Positions 9,071 through 20,370 of a stretch of 64,000 bases of DNA are shown in pieces (within the stretch, counting starts at the first letter, position 1; each line of letters begins with the position of its first letter). The stretch is from assembly GCF_014282275.1 (NCBI RefSeq), contig NZ_VFIA01000004.1, forward strand, positions 124,001 through 188,000. Direction: 5' to 3'. The position numbers and the translations under genes are program-made. The notes under the pieces are model-generated. The model was not told where the DNA came from and made no database searches. It was given only the letters and a program-made list of their open reading frames with translations. This stretch comes from Spirosoma utsteinense (GTDB taxonomy: Bacteria; Bacteroidota; Bacteroidia; Cytophagales; Spirosomataceae).

Positions 9071-9382
9071 CTATTTTTCAATCGGTTCGTTTTGTGCATC
9101 GACGATCACGAATACATCCTCGGTCGGTTTCTTCATCAGGTATTTCTCGCGGGCAAACTTCTCGCGGAGCCGGTCGCTGCCAAGCACCTCCCGCCGTTCG
9201 GTTTGTACGTGTTTTATTTCCGCCTGATAAAACTTTGTTTCTCCTTCCAGTTCACGCAGTTTCAGCCAGTTACGTACTTGCGAAGGAAGGTCATTGGCGT
9301 CGAAAAAGGTCATCCACCCCAGCAGTGCCAGTGAAGTGGCAACGTAGAAATTGCGAACAGAGCGGAGGAGTTTCTGAAGCAT
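9071..9382 (-). CDS. Septum formation initiator family protein (DivIC/FtsB-like)
   Basis: Small bitopic membrane protein of 103 aa with one transmembrane segment (about residues 12-27), then a charged region consistent with a coiled coil (about 36-70, LKLRELEGETKFYQAEI) and the conserved end REKFAREKYLMKKPTEDVFVI. This architecture and the KYLMKK-type motif are characteristic of DivIC/FtsB proteins, which bridge the early and late divisome. It follows eno on the same strand, a linkage known for ftsB in other bacteria, with an eno-terminator-like hairpin between. Confidence 0.9.
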   Translation of the reverse strand: MLQKLLRSVRNFYVATSLALLGWMTFFDANDLPSQVRNWLKLRELEGETKFYQAEIKHVQTERREVLGSDRLREKFAREKYLMKKPTEDVFVIVDAQNEPIEK

Positions 9383-9419
9383 AGGGATGATCGATCGGGA
9401 AGCTGGAAGGAGTACAAAT

Positions 9420-9464
9420 GACGAACGATGAATGATTTCTGCTTGAGATCATTCATCGTTCGTC
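9420..9464. terminator. Hairpin after eno
   Basis: A 17-bp perfect stem (9420-9436 with 9448-9464; word GACGAACGATGAATGAT) with an 11-base loop lies 13 bases past the eno stop on the minus strand. There is no long T-tract. It uses the same GATGAAT words as the hairpins at 29501 and 35185. Confidence 0.6.
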
Positions 9465-9476
9465 AGGTATCGGCAA

Positions 9477-11106
<1,630 letters not shown>

Positions 11107-11622
11107 ATGCGAGGATTATTGTACTTCTTATTATTCCTGTTAGTTATTTTCGGCGTTTTGTACGCACTTACCGGCTGGAGCTACAGCGATGGCGAACGTG
11201 CGGGTACAATCTCCAAGTTCAGCCGACGGGGATTTGTCTTTAAAACCTATGAGGGCGTATTGAATGTAGGCGGCTTTTCGGGAGAAACGGGTTCGCTGAC
11301 ACCTCAGTACTTTGACTTTTCGGTGAAAGAAGATAACATCGCTACCCAGATCACAAATGCTGTCAAGACCGGGCAGCGGGTAACCCTTCATTACGAAGAG
11401 AAGATCCTGCGCCTGCCCTGGAATGGCGATACCAAATACTACATTACGTCGGTAGAAATCATTGGTCCGGGAACACGTTCGTACGGCGACGGGTCGGCTT
11501 ATCCGGGTGCTCAGCCGGGTCAGGGACAACCGCAGACGCAGCAGCCTCCGGTGCAGCAAACCCAGCCTCAGCAGATGGCTCCGGCGCAGGCCCAGCCTAT
11601 GCCGGTTGACTCAACACTCTAG
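11107..11622 (+). CDS. Conserved hypothetical membrane-anchored protein
   Basis: About 171 aa from the ATG at 11107; an in-frame ATG at 11071 is possible but would place charged residues before the hydrophobic N-terminus. One transmembrane segment (RGLLYFLLFLLVIFGVLYAL) leads into a soluble domain of about 100 residues rich in beta-type pattern, then a Gln/Pro-rich tail from residue 135. Relatives in Bacteroidetes are, to my recollection, sometimes labelled 6-phosphogluconate dehydrogenase; nothing here supports that, as there is no Rossmann motif. Function unknown. A terminator follows. Confidence 0.75.
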   Translation: MRGLLYFLLFLLVIFGVLYALTGWSYSDGERAGTISKFSRRGFVFKTYEGVLNVGGFSGETGSLTPQYFDFSVKEDNIATQITNAVKTGQRVTLHYEEKILRLPWNGDTKYYITSVEIIGPGTRSYGDGSAYPGAQPGQGQPQTQQPPVQQTQPQQMAPAQAQPMPVDSTL

Positions 11623-11635
11623 TCTGATTTTCTAG

Positions 11636-11688
11636 AAAAAAGCCCGTTCATTGCGTCTGAAAGGCCTATGAACGGGTTTCTTTTTTTC
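11636..11688 (+). terminator. Rho-independent terminator
   Basis: The stem GCCCGTTCA / TGAACGGGT (11642-11650 with 11669-11677, one G-T pair) is preceded by an A-run and followed by a tract of T residues at 11677-11687. It ends the transcript of the membrane protein gene and insulates recA. Confidence 0.75.
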
Positions 11689-11767
11689 TGTTGAATTTTC
11701 TGTTGTGGCTTCGATAAAGGCTGCCAACTATTTTCAAAAACTGCTTGGTTTTTTACCCCTTTCTGGG

Positions 11768-11775
11768 TAACTTTA
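11768..11775 (+). promoter_or_regulatory. Probable -7 box of recA
   Basis: TAACTTTA, a 7-of-8 match to TAnnTTTG, lies 24 bases before the chosen recA ATG. No LexA-type dyad is obvious to me around it. Confidence 0.4.
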
Positions 11776-11798
11776 TCTGTTTAAACAACCATCCAAAC

Positions 11799-12893
11799 AT
11801 GGCTAAATCTGATTCGGCAACGGCTACAGCAACTGCCGCTGAAAACAAACTGAAGGCCCTACAAACCACGATTGAGAAGCTTGATAAAGCGTTCGGGAAA
11901 GGCACTGTCATGCGCCTGAGCGAGAGCCGGGTCGTAGACGTTCCGGTGATCAAAACCGGTTCGCTCGGGCTCGATCTGGCGTTGGGCATTGGAGGTTTGC
12001 CACGTGGTCGTGTCGTTGAAATCTACGGTCCTGAATCGTCGGGTAAGACTACACTGACCATGCACTGCATCGCCGAAGCACAAAAGGCGGGCGGTCTGGC
12101 AGCTTTCATCGATGCTGAACACGCTTTCGACCGCGCTTATGCGGAGAAACTGGGTATCGATACCAAAAACCTCCTGATCTCACAGCCCGATAACGGCGAG
12201 CAGGCGCTGGAAATCGCCGAACACCTCATCAGCTCAGGTGCAATCGATATTATCGTTATCGACTCCGTAGCGGCTCTGGTGCCAAAGGCGGAAATCGAAG
12301 GCGAAATGGGCGAGAGCAAAATGGGACTACAGGCTCGTCTGATGTCGCAGGCGCTCCGTAAGCTCACCGGTACCATCAACAAAACGGGTTGCTGCTGTAT
12401 CTTCATTAACCAGCTGCGGGAAAAAATCGGCGTGATGTTCGGTAACCCCGAAACCACTACAGGTGGTAATGCGCTGAAGTTCTACGCTTCCGTACGTCTG
12501 GATATCCGGCGAATCGGCCAGATCAAAGAAGGTGCCGATAATGTCGTTGGTAACCGTACCAAAGTGAAAGTCGTTAAGAACAAAATGGCGGCTCCATTTA
12601 AAGTTGTTGAATTCGACATCATGTACGGACTGGGTATTTCCAAAGTCGGAGAAATTCTTGACCTGGCCGTCGAAATGGATATCGTTAAGAAGTCAGGTTC
12701 GTGGTTCTCATACGGAACAAGCCGTCTGGCTCAGGGACGTGATGCCGTAAAAGAATTGTTACTGGACAATCCTGAATTGAGCGCTGAACTGGAAGGTAAG
12801 ATCCGCACGAAAATCAGTGAAGACGAAAATGCGTTGGTTGACCCCGTTCTGGCTGCTACAGAAGAGGACGATGAAGGCGCTATCGACGATTAA
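11799..12893 (+). CDS. recA: Recombinase RecA
   Basis: DNA-dependent ATPase of homologous recombination (364 aa). Walker [10 protein letters not shown] is at about residues 77-85, the MAW-type segment [20 protein letters not shown] and loop L2 region [20 protein letters not shown] are intact, and the acidic tail ends DDEGAIDD. I chose the ATG at 11799 (MAKSDSAT) rather than one at 11745 because the family aligns from here and a promoter box lies between the two. recX is present elsewhere in the window (25444) and not adjacent as in many Proteobacteria. Confidence 0.96.
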   Translation: MAKSDSATATATAAENKLKALQTTIEKLDKAFGKGTVMRLSESRVVDVPVIKTGSLGLDLALGIGGLPRGRVVEIYGPESSGKTTLTMHCIAEAQKAGGLAAFIDAEHAFDRAYAEKLGIDTKNLLISQPDNGEQALEIAEHLISSGAIDIIVIDSVAALVPKAEIEGEMGESKMGLQARLMSQALRKLTGTINKTGCCCIFINQLREKIGVMFGNPETTTGGNALKFYASVRLDIRRIGQIKEGADNVVGNRTKVKVVKNKMAAPFKVVEFDIMYGLGISKVGEILDLAVEMDIVKKSGSWFSYGTSRLAQGRDAVKELLLDNPELSAELEGKIRTKISEDENALVDPVLAATEEDDEGAIDD

Positions 12894-12916
12894 TCGTAAT
12901 CAGGACCGCTTTTAGT

Positions 12917-12955
12917 AAAAAAAGGTAGCTAACGAATGGTTAGCTACCTTTTTTT
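12917..12955. terminator. Bidirectional terminator between recA and gltA
   Basis: A 17-bp perfect stem (12917-12933 with 12939-12955) with a 5-base loop. Its outer ends are an A-run on one side and a T-run on the other, so it can end transcription from both convergent genes. Confidence 0.9.
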
Positions 12956-13003
12956 ATGCACGGGAAAAGTCTTCCTGAAGGGTAAACTTCACCTGTAAGA
13001 TTA

Positions 13004-14290
13004 CTACCGTTGTTCGATCGATTTAAACTCACGGAGCGTAGCGCCGGTATAAATCTGGCGTGGGCGGCCAATAGGTTCTTTCTGCTCGCGCATTTCTTTC
13101 CACTGCGCAATCCAGCCCGGCAAACGGCCAATGGCAAACATCACGGTGAACATGTTCGTTGGAATCCCGAGTGCCCGATAGATGATACCTGAATAGAAAT
13201 CGACGTTCGGGTATAATTTACGCGATACGAAGTATTCATCGTTCAGGGCCGCTTCTTCAAGACCTTTTGCTATTTCAAGCACCGGATCGTTAACGCCCAG
13301 TTTTGCCAGTACGTCGTCTGCTGCTTTTTTGATAATGCGGGCGCGGGGATCGAAGTTCTTGTACACCCGGTGACCAAAGCCAAACAACCGGAATCCCGTT
13401 GTCTTGGCGTTCTTGGCCATGTCGATATACTTATTGACATCGCCACCACCATTCTTGATCTCTTCCAGCATTTCGATCACCTCCTGGTTGGCACCGCCAT
13501 GGAGCGGACCCCAGAGGGCACTCACACCGGCTGAAATAGATGAATACAGGTTGGCTTTTGAGGAGCCAACAAGCCGCACCGTCGATGTGGAGCAATTTTG
13601 CTCGTGGTCGGCATGGAGAATCAGTAATACGTTTAGGGCTTCGGCTACAACCGGGTCTACCTTGTAATCTTCGACCGGCAGGGCGAACATCATGTTCAGG
13701 AAGTTGGGAATGTAGTCGAGGTTGTTTTTGGGGTAGTTGATCGGGTGGCCCAGCGACCGTTTGTACGACCAGGTGGCTATGGTTGGCAACTTGGCCATCA
13801 GCCGGATAATGTGCTGGTCAGTAGAAGCCTCGGCTGTGTCGTCGTAGGAGTCAGGGTAAAAGGCACTCATGGCACTAACCAGTGATGACAGAACGGCCAT
13901 TGGATGGGCGTTGACCGGAAAACCGTCGAAGATTTTCCGCATGTCCTCGTTAACGAGCGTATGGCGACGGATAGCGGTTTCAAAGGTGGCGAACTCATCC
14001 TGCGTAGGCAATTCCCCGTAAATTAGCAGGTAGGCTACTTCCAGGAACGAGGCTTTTGACGCTAGATCTTCGATGGAGTAGCCCCGGTAACGAAGAATAC
14101 CCTCTTCGCCATCCAGAAATGTAATGCCGCTTTGAGTAGCGCCGGTATTCTTGTAGCCCCGGTCTAACGTAACGTATCCGGTCTGGTCACGGAGGTTCGA
14201 GATGTCGAAGGCTTTTTCGTGTTCGCTTCCTTCTAACGTGGGGAACGAGTAAGACTTACCATCGACGGTTAATTCAGCAGCGTTTGCCAT
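13004..14290 (-). CDS. gltA: Citrate synthase
   Basis: TCA-cycle enzyme condensing acetyl-CoA and oxaloacetate (428 aa, a type II hexameric citrate synthase length). The catalytic His lies in ILHADHEQNCSTSTVR, the second His in LHGGANQE, and GFGHRVYKNFDPRA carries the CoA/oxaloacetate-binding His/Arg. The catalytic Asp region is NVDFYSGI. It is transcribed toward recA and shares the bidirectional terminator. With sucA/sucB and enolase, it makes this a region with several central-carbon genes, though they are not one operon. Confidence 0.96.
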   Translation of the reverse strand: MANAAELTVDGKSYSFPTLEGSEHEKAFDISNLRDQTGYVTLDRGYKNTGATQSGITFLDGEEGILRYRGYSIEDLASKASFLEVAYLLIYGELPTQDEFATFETAIRRHTLVNEDMRKIFDGFPVNAHPMAVLSSLVSAMSAFYPDSYDDTAEASTDQHIIRLMAKLPTIATWSYKRSLGHPINYPKNNLDYIPNFLNMMFALPVEDYKVDPVVAEALNVLLILHADHEQNCSTSTVRLVGSSKANLYSSISAGVSALWGPLHGGANQEVIEMLEEIKNGGGDVNKYIDMAKNAKTTGFRLFGFGHRVYKNFDPRARIIKKAADDVLAKLGVNDPVLEIAKGLEEAALNDEYFVSRKLYPNVDFYSGIIYRALGIPTNMFTVMFAIGRLPGWIAQWKEMREQKEPIGRPRQIYTGATLREFKSIEQR

Positions 14291-14371
14291 ACAAAAAATC
14301 AGGGTAGAGTATTCTAATAGAACGAATAAGGGGTTGTCGGGTATGGATCGTAACTTACCATACCAACCGGG

Positions 14372-14394
14372 CGAAATTAGTCCAAAAACACAAA
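14372..14394 (-). promoter_or_regulatory. Probable gltA promoter
   Basis: On the minus strand a TTTG at 14391-14394 is followed by TAATTTCG at 14372-14379 (7 of 8 to TAnnTTTG), a spacing suitable for the Bacteroidetes -33/-7 pair. The leader would be about 75 bases. Confidence 0.4.
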
Positions 14395-14477
14395 CGGCGG
14401 ACGAAAACTACCGAAAAAGGCCATTAAACCCATGTTAATTAATTATGTAACCCATTGGCAGAAGAATTAGTTTTGTC

Positions 14478-15725
14478 TTATTGTTTGTAGATTTTGCCAC
14501 CTTTCATCACTAGCCGAACCTGCCGGATGGCGGCCATTGCCTGGCTGGGATCACCCTCAACCGCTACCAGGTCGGCCAGCAAACCCGGCCGGACCCGGCC
14601 CCGGTCGGCCAGATGGAAGACATCGGCATTGACAGACGTGGCCGAGCGCAGCACATCCAGGGGCTTCATGCCGTAATTGACCATCATCTCCAGCTCGCGG
14701 GCATTGTCGCCGTGACTGAACACGCCTACATCGCCCCCGGCACAAATGGTCACGCCCGCATCCAGTGCCTGCCTGAACGTAATGCGCTTTTCGCCCAGCC
14801 GGGCTGGTTCGGGGTCCTGGCCTTTTTTCCAGCCCCGGTACTGACTAACCGCGTCTCCAGCCGCCAGTGTGGGGCAAAGAGCGGTACCATTTTTTTTCAT
14901 CAGCGCAAAGATCTCAGGGGTTCCGGCATCGCCATGCTCAACGGTTTCGCAGCCTGCCAGAATAGCCCGTCGCATGCCCTCGGCTGTGCTGGCATGGGCT
15001 ACAACGCCCCGGCCGCTGCTGCGGGCGACCTCTACGATCAGTTTCAATTCATCGAGGGTAAACGTAGGATGGGCTTCGGCCATCAGGCCCCAGCGGTAAT
15101 CAGCGTATATTTTTATGGCATCGGCTCCTTTGCCGATCTGGGTCCGTACGGCCCGGATCAGGGCGTCATGGCCGTCGGCTTCTTCGGCACCCTGCGGTAC
15201 GCTGATGTCAGGTCCGTATCCTTTGGGTCCGTAACTACCCGTAGCAATGAGCGCCCGCGTCACTACCACCATCCGTGGGCCGGGTATAATTTGCTGGTTG
15301 ATAGCCTGCTTAAGTCCTACATCATCATAATCCGCGCCTTCGGTACCGAGGTCGCGTACTGTGGTGAAGCCTGCCAGCAGCGTTTTTTGCGCATGAACCG
15401 TTGCGCGGGCTACCCGGAGCGAACGGGATTCTTTTAAAACCTGATCGTCCCAACTGGTTTCATTATAGGGGTGAAGTAACAAATGGGAGTGCCCTTCAAT
15501 CAGACCGGGCAAAAGCGTTGTACCCTTCAGGTCGATTATCCCGGCGTTGGTTGCCGATACGGAACTGGCAGGACCAACCGCTTCGATTTTCTCCCCGTTA
15601 ATACGTACCACCCAACCTGCATGCATGGTTTCGCCGTCAAAAACTCGGTCGGGTCGAAGCAACAGCGTGGTTTGAGCAACGAGCGAATAAGGAAGTAAAA
15701 GCAGCAGCAGGTAAAGTCGTTTCAT
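14478..15725 (-). CDS. Exported amidohydrolase-family protein
   Basis: Metal-dependent hydrolase of 415 aa with a signal peptide ([17 protein letters not shown]). The fold markers are the N-terminal beta-sandwich, the metal-binding HSH in [11 protein letters not shown], further ligands in GVVAHAST and ETVEHGD, and the catalytic Asp region [11 protein letters not shown]. It resembles imidazolonepropionase-like/prolidase-like amidohydrolases that act on imides, dipeptides or xenobiotics; substrate unknown, location periplasm. I use the ATG at 15725 rather than an upstream in-frame start at 15911, because the signal peptide begins there and a hairpin and the end of the next gene lie between. Confidence 0.88.
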   Translation of the reverse strand: MKRLYLLLLLLPYSLVAQTTLLLRPDRVFDGETMHAGWVVRINGEKIEAVGPASSVSATNAGIIDLKGTTLLPGLIEGHSHLLLHPYNETSWDDQVLKESRSLRVARATVHAQKTLLAGFTTVRDLGTEGADYDDVGLKQAINQQIIPGPRMVVVTRALIATGSYGPKGYGPDISVPQGAEEADGHDALIRAVRTQIGKGADAIKIYADYRWGLMAEAHPTFTLDELKLIVEVARSSGRGVVAHASTAEGMRRAILAGCETVEHGDAGTPEIFALMKKNGTALCPTLAAGDAVSQYRGWKKGQDPEPARLGEKRITFRQALDAGVTICAGGDVGVFSHGDNARELEMMVNYGMKPLDVLRSATSVNADVFHLADRGRVRPGLLADLVAVEGDPSQAMAAIRQVRLVMKGGKIYKQ

Positions 15726-15751
15726 GAGCGAGATAAGGACAAGGCCAAACA

Positions 15752-15787
15752 TACGCAAAAAGGAGCCAGAAGGCCCCTTTTTGCGTA
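15752..15787 (-). terminator. Hairpin terminator of the small membrane protein gene
   Basis: A 16-bp stem with one mismatch (15752-15767 with 15772-15787) and a 4-base loop contains an A/T run. It lies between the membrane protein gene at 15832-16236 and the amidohydrolase start. Confidence 0.65.
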
Positions 15788-15831
15788 GGATAATAGGTTG
15801 GTGAAGCAGCTTTTGTAATGCCGGCTTGTCG

Positions 15832-16236
15832 TCAACGTCGTTTCTTCGTACTGGCATCCAGGGCTCCTTTCCCAAAAATAAGAGCCAGTAATCCTGGCAA
15901 TAGAATGGCACCCGCCCGAAAGCCTGCCCCCGTCAGTTTATAGACGCCTGAGTTGTAGAGCATGAAGCTGTCGAAAAGCCAATAGCCGGATACAGCCAGC
16001 AGCGCAACCAGAATAATGGACCCCAGCGGCCGCCCCAGTTGGCCAAGTACGCCGGAAACAATCAGCGTGAGGGCTATAACAACGCTTACCGTGGCCAGCG
16101 CTTTGGGAAAGGTTTCGAGGTAATCGTAATCGAAAAAGAATACACCGGCACGGCCAATCAGGTTCGGATGGGACAACAGCCAGGCATCAAGAACGACCAA
16201 TACAAGCAGGATAACGTAGAAAAAAGGGTTACGCAT
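15832..16236 (-). CDS. Hypothetical integral membrane protein
   Basis: A 134-aa protein with about four hydrophobic segments (residues 4-20, 44-64, 70-90, 103-121) and a basic C-terminus (STKKRR). I do not recognise the family. The start ATG at 16236 is followed directly by a short charged head and the first membrane segment. It has its own downstream hairpin, so it is probably monocistronic. Confidence 0.7.
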   Translation of the reverse strand: MRNPFFYVILLVLVVLDAWLLSHPNLIGRAGVFFFDYDYLETFPKALATVSVVIALTLIVSGVLGQLGRPLGSIILVALLAVSGYWLFDSFMLYNSGVYKLTGAGFRAGAILLPGLLALIFGKGALDASTKKRR

Positions 16237-16286
16237 TTATAAGAGAACAGTTTTAATGATCAGCGGAATGAAAATCAAGATTAGAT

Positions 16287-16676
16287 TTAATGAATAGCGT
16301 GTAAGGGTCCCATTTTGAATTCTACGTCGGGTGCTACAAATATGTATGCCTTTTCTACAGCTACACCGTACAAATCAATATTTGATTCTTCCCAGCCCAT
16401 CTCACGTTTAATAAGTGAACCATCAATGAAGTATTCATGACGTAGCATGATTACTGCTGATATATAGAGCAGTTCCTGTTTTGTCAATACCTGTTGTACC
16501 TGATTTACCAGATAATCCAGAGCGCTCTTTCTGTCCTCATCAATCCATTTGGCCGCAACCAATAAATCCCATACAGAAGCATCTTCCCTCCGGGCTAAAG
16601 CAAAGAAGAGCACTGTTCCTTTCTCTGCCGTAATTGGCTCAAGAAGACTACCTATTTTCTTTATGAGTTGTTTCAT
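16287..16676 (-). CDS. Hypothetical protein paired with a HEPN-domain protein
   Basis: A soluble 129-aa protein that I cannot assign with certainty. Segment ALARREDASVWDLLVAAKWI followed by a regular helix region (residues 42-70) recalls partners of HEPN proteins annotated only as hypothetical. The GSxxxGxxxxxSDxDL signature of minimal nucleotidyltransferases is absent. Its start overlaps the stop of the upstream HEPN gene by 4 bases (ATGA), implying translational coupling and a two-gene unit. Toxin-antitoxin or RNA-related function is possible by analogy with HEPN/MNT pairs, but unproven. Confidence 0.7.
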   Translation of the reverse strand: MKQLIKKIGSLLEPITAEKGTVLFFALARREDASVWDLLVAAKWIDEDRKSALDYLVNQVQQVLTKQELLYISAVIMLRHEYFIDGSLIKREMGWEESNIDLYGVAVEKAYIFVAPDVEFKMGPLHAIH

Positions 16677-17098
16677 AGCACGTTTAAAAGCGTTTTTGTT
16701 GCGCTTAATATTGCCAAAACTTCACCTCTTCGCTGTAATGTCTCACTCTTGGTACGCATACTTACTCGGCTGTAACGCGATTCAGGGTCCCAAGCCTTTA
16801 CCGTTGACCAATCTGAAAAATAAAATTGCTTAATTTTATTTTCAACTCCTGATAGATGCAGCAAGGCATCAAGGTTATGCGTTTTGAAACTTGCCAAGCC
16901 ATCAAACTCTTTTCGCGACTCTGGAAATCCTTCCCACTGGAGCGTTTTACAAACCCTCAATTTGAGAACTATCTCTACAACGTATCCGCACAAGTAAGCT
17001 GCTCCGTCAAATCGACTAGCTGAAAATAGTGCGTCAGCATCGGCCAGACGTGCACTGGCGATGCGTTTTAGGTCTGATTTTAGCAACATAAGTGACAA
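16673..17098 (-). CDS. HEPN-domain-like protein
   Basis: A 141-aa helical protein whose first half (RLADADALFSASRFDGAAYL then YVVEIVLKLRVCKT) matches the HEPN pattern, with FKTHNLDALLHLSG as the usual second motif. HEPN proteins are often RNases or nucleotide-binding partners in toxin-antitoxin and defence systems. The Rx4-6H active-site motif typical of HEPN RNases is not evident, so it may be a non-catalytic member. Translation could also begin three codons later at the second Met. uvrA lies 9 bases upstream on the same strand, so read-through from uvrA is possible. Confidence 0.72.
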   Translation of the reverse strand: MSLMLLKSDLKRIASARLADADALFSASRFDGAAYLCGYVVEIVLKLRVCKTLQWEGFPESRKEFDGLASFKTHNLDALLHLSGVENKIKQFYFSDWSTVKAWDPESRYSRVSMRTKSETLQRRGEVLAILSATKTLLNVL

Positions 17099-17107
17099 AA
17101 TAGTATC

Positions 17108-20002
17108 TTATTTTGTCACTTCCAACTCCATTTTTAGGAACTTGCCCGTGTAACTCCCTTTCACCTCTGCTACCTTTTCCGGTGTGCCTTCGGCAATGAT
17201 GAAGCCGCCTTTGTTTCCCCCTTCTGGACCAAGGTCGATCAGGTGATCGGATACCTTGATCACATCCATGTTATGCTCGATGATCAGGACGGTATTTCCC
17301 TTGTTGGCCAACTTGTTCAGCACATCGAGCAGGTGAGCGATATCCTGGAAATGCAGTCCCGTCGTTGGTTCATCGAGAATATACAGCGTCTTGCCTGTGT
17401 CTTTCTTCGACAGTTCTTCGGCAAGCTTCACCCGCTGCGCTTCGCCACCCGACAGGGTTGTGGCATGCTGACCTAAGGTGATATAACCCAACCCCACATC
17501 ATTCATGGTGGTGACTTTGCGTAGTATCTTGGGCTGGCTGGCGAAGAAATCCAATGCCTGCTCAACAGTCATGTCCAGCACGTCGGCAATGGACTTTCCT
17601 TTGAAACGCACTTCCAGCGTTTCGCGGTTGAAGCGCTTGCCTTTACAGGTTTCGCACATCACGTGGACGTCGGGCAGAAACTCCATCTCGATCTTTTTCA
17701 TGCCCGCCCCTTCGCAGTCTTCGCAGCGGCCCCCTTTCACGTTGAACGAGAAACGGCCGGGTTTATAGCCCCGGATTTTGGCTTCGGGTAACTCGGCAAA
17801 CAGCATCCGGATGTCGGAAAACATGCCGGTATAGGTGGCGGGGTTAGAGCGGGGTGTCCGGCCGATAGGCGACTGATCGACCTCGATTACTTTGTCCAGA
17901 TGCTCCAGTCCATCCACTGTCTTGAACGGCAGCGGTTCCCGCTTTGATCGGAAGAAGTGCCGATTCAGCACCGGGAACAGGGTTTCATGGATCAGCGACG
18001 ATTTGCCACTGCCCGATACGCCGGTAATGGTGACCATCTTGCCAAGGGGCAGTTTCAGCGTTACGTTCTTGAGGTTGTTGCCCGTAGCGTTTTTGATGAT
18101 CAGGAATTTACCGTTGCCCTTCCGCCTTTCGGTAGGTACATCGATGTTAAGCCGACCGCTGAGGTAATCGGCAGTGCTGCTGCTACCCGCCGGGCCGACA
18201 TACTGGTTTTTAAGGAATTCATCGGGTGTGCCGCGGTTAACGACCTGACCCCCGTGTCGGCCCGCTCCGGGACCGATATCCAGAATATAGTCCGATTCGA
18301 GCATCATGTCCTTGTCGTGCTCGACCACGAGAACGGTATTTCCCAGGTCGCGCAGGTTCTTCAGCGAGTCGATCAGTTTGACGTTGTCGCGCTGGTGCAG
18401 ACCAATGCTTGGCTCGTCCATGATGTAGAGCACCCCGACGAGCTGCGTCCCGATCTGGGTTGCCAACCGGATACGCTGTGCTTCACCACCCGACAGCGTC
18501 CGCAGGGGCCGGTCGAGTGTGAGGTAGTCAAGGCCGATATCGAGCAGGAATCCGATGCGTTTACGAATCTCTTTCAGAATTTCTTTGCCGATGATATTTT
18601 GCCGATCGGTCAGACGCTCTTCAACCCCATCGAACCAGGCCGAAAGCTCCGAAATGTCCATGCGGGCCAGTTCCGAAATGTTCTTATGGGCCATTTTAAA
18701 GTACAGCGACTCTTTCTTCAGCCGCGCACCGGCACATTCCGGACAGGTCTTAACGACCATAAAGTCTTTGAGCCACTCCTGAATCTTATCGGTGCTGTTT
18801 TCCTGCTGCCGTTTCAGAAAGTTGACGATTCCTTCAAACTTGAATGAATATTTGGCGTCGGAAGTCGTCTCGCCACTGGCCGCATCGTCCTCCGTACCGT
18901 ACATCAGCGCACGGAGCAGATCGTCGGGAAATTTGACGACGGGTGTGCTGAGGTTTAGCTTGTATTTTTTGAGAATGGCTTCGATCTCCTTGAAGATCCA
19001 CAACTCCCGGAACTCACCCAGGGGCGCAATAGCGCCCCGGCTGATGCTCAGCGACTTGTCGGGAATGACCGACTCCTCCGTAATCTCTTCTACCACTCCC
19101 AGGCCGTTACAAACCGGACAGGCACCATAGGGCGAGTTGAACGAAAACGAGTTGGGCGATGGCTCATCGTAGCTGATACCCGACTCCGGGTCCATCAGGT
19201 TCTGCGAGAAATAGACGAGTGCATCTTCCCCGTCGAGCATCTGCATAGCACCCTTGCCCTGCTTGAGCGCCGTTTGTACCGACTGGCTGAGCCGGTAACG
19301 TGACTGTGAGTCGGCCGTCTCGGATTTGGGCACGAGCCGGTCGATCACGATCTCGATGTCGTGGATTTTATAACGGTCCAGCTGCATCTTGGGGACGATA
19401 TCCTGCACTACCCCATCGACCCGCACTTTGGTATACCCCATTTTAGCGATCTGCACGAACAGTTCGCGGTAATGACCTTTACGGCTACGAATGACCGGAG
19501 CCAGCAGGGTCAGCTTTTGCCCCTCATACCGACCCATGATCGTGTCGATAATCTGGTCCTGCGACTGCCGCTCCATTTTACGGCCTGTCAGGTAGGAATA
19601 TGCTTCGCCAGCCCGGGCATAGAGCAACCGCAGAAAATCATAGATCTCCGTGGTAGTCCCAACGGTGGAGCGTGGATTTTTAGACGTTGTTTTCTGCTCG
19701 ATGGAAATCACCGGGCTAAGGCCATTGATCTTATCGACGTCGGGCCGTTCCATGTCGCCAATGAACGAGCGGGCATACGCCGAAAAGCTTTCCATATAGC
19801 GTCGTTGGCCTTCGGCATAGATGGTATCGAAGGCCAGCGACGATTTGCCGCTGCCACTGATACCCGTTACCACGACCAGCTTATTGCGGGGAATGCTAAC
19901 ATCAATGTTTTTGAGATTATGTTCGCGGGCTCCCAGTACGTCGATCTGGTCATAGCCTGTCAGGTCAATATCGGTAAGCGTCTTTTGTTCAGCTGTCGTC
20001 AC
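17108..20002 (-). CDS. uvrA: Excinuclease ABC subunit UvrA
   Basis: Damage-recognition ATPase of nucleotide excision repair (964 aa, typical). Two ABC modules are visible: Walker [15 protein letters not shown] near residue 48 and [14 protein letters not shown] in the second half, each with an LSGGEAQR signature. Zinc-binding cysteines occur in CPVCNGLG and CEDCEGAG...CETCKGKR. The stretch after ARAGEAYSY lacks the extra cysteine-rich loop of the E. coli protein. The start is a GTG at 20002 (TTAEQKTL), since no in-frame ATG gives a better N-terminus; this is the least certain part. Confidence 0.95.
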   Translation of the reverse strand: MTTAEQKTLTDIDLTGYDQIDVLGAREHNLKNIDVSIPRNKLVVVTGISGSGKSSLAFDTIYAEGQRRYMESFSAYARSFIGDMERPDVDKINGLSPVISIEQKTTSKNPRSTVGTTTEIYDFLRLLYARAGEAYSYLTGRKMERQSQDQIIDTIMGRYEGQKLTLLAPVIRSRKGHYRELFVQIAKMGYTKVRVDGVVQDIVPKMQLDRYKIHDIEIVIDRLVPKSETADSQSRYRLSQSVQTALKQGKGAMQMLDGEDALVYFSQNLMDPESGISYDEPSPNSFSFNSPYGACPVCNGLGVVEEITEESVIPDKSLSISRGAIAPLGEFRELWIFKEIEAILKKYKLNLSTPVVKFPDDLLRALMYGTEDDAASGETTSDAKYSFKFEGIVNFLKRQQENSTDKIQEWLKDFMVVKTCPECAGARLKKESLYFKMAHKNISELARMDISELSAWFDGVEERLTDRQNIIGKEILKEIRKRIGFLLDIGLDYLTLDRPLRTLSGGEAQRIRLATQIGTQLVGVLYIMDEPSIGLHQRDNVKLIDSLKNLRDLGNTVLVVEHDKDMMLESDYILDIGPGAGRHGGQVVNRGTPDEFLKNQYVGPAGSSSTADYLSGRLNIDVPTERRKGNGKFLIIKNATGNNLKNVTLKLPLGKMVTITGVSGSGKSSLIHETLFPVLNRHFFRSKREPLPFKTVDGLEHLDKVIEVDQSPIGRTPRSNPATYTGMFSDIRMLFAELPEAKIRGYKPGRFSFNVKGGRCEDCEGAGMKKIEMEFLPDVHVMCETCKGKRFNRETLEVRFKGKSIADVLDMTVEQALDFFASQPKILRKVTTMNDVGLGYITLGQHATTLSGGEAQRVKLAEELSKKDTGKTLYILDEPTTGLHFQDIAHLLDVLNKLANKGNTVLIIEHNMDVIKVSDHLIDLGPEGGNKGGFIIAEGTPEKVAEVKGSYTGKFLKMELEVTK

Positions 20003-20370
20003 GTTGCATCAGACCGCCAGAGCGGTTAGCTTATTCTTTATAGCAACGTAAAGCAGCCGGGTGAAGTTTCCGGAAAACCGGTATAGGGATCATGTATTCG
20101 TAGAAGGCAAATATGGCCCTGTCTGTTTATTGATTCCTATAGGCATAATCTCTCGTAGAGACGCGACCCTTCGCGTCTCCCTTTGCGTCAGCCCTTCGCG
20201 TCTCCACAACCGGATGGTTTGCGGATAGTCTACCAACGGTGCATCGGGAGACGCAAAGGGTTGACGTGACGGGAGACGCGAAAGGCTGACGCATCAGGAG
20301 ACGCGAAGGGTCGCGTCTCTACAAGAGTGGGGGATGTTGTTATAACTACACGAACTTAACACCCCTTTTA
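20003..20370. other. Intergenic region upstream of uvrA with a large inverted repeat
   Basis: This 368-base stretch carries the GACGCG-word inverted repeat listed separately and must hold the uvrA promoter. I see no intact gene until the broken vsr remnant begins at 20371. Confidence 0.5.
20150..20327. repeat. 56-bp imperfect inverted repeat of GACGCGAAGGGT words
   Basis: Arms 20150-20205 and 20272-20327 are reverse complements with 5 mismatches in 56 positions. Each arm holds two copies of the word GAGACGCGAAGGG or its complement. A further copy (GGAGACGCAAAGGGTTGACG) sits inside the 66-base loop. It marks the left edge of a decayed island between uvrA and the M48 protease gene. Confidence 0.8.

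Noticed and set aside
9094..9384. Open frames antisense to the DivIC-like gene and to many other genes
   Set aside because: They mirror genes with clear families on the other strand, show no family features, and lack separate promoters; they are by-products of GC-rich coding sequence.
11107..11622. 6-phosphogluconate dehydrogenase
   Set aside because: The protein is short, begins with a membrane anchor and has no nucleotide-binding motif, so this label, which I recall from relatives, is not supported.
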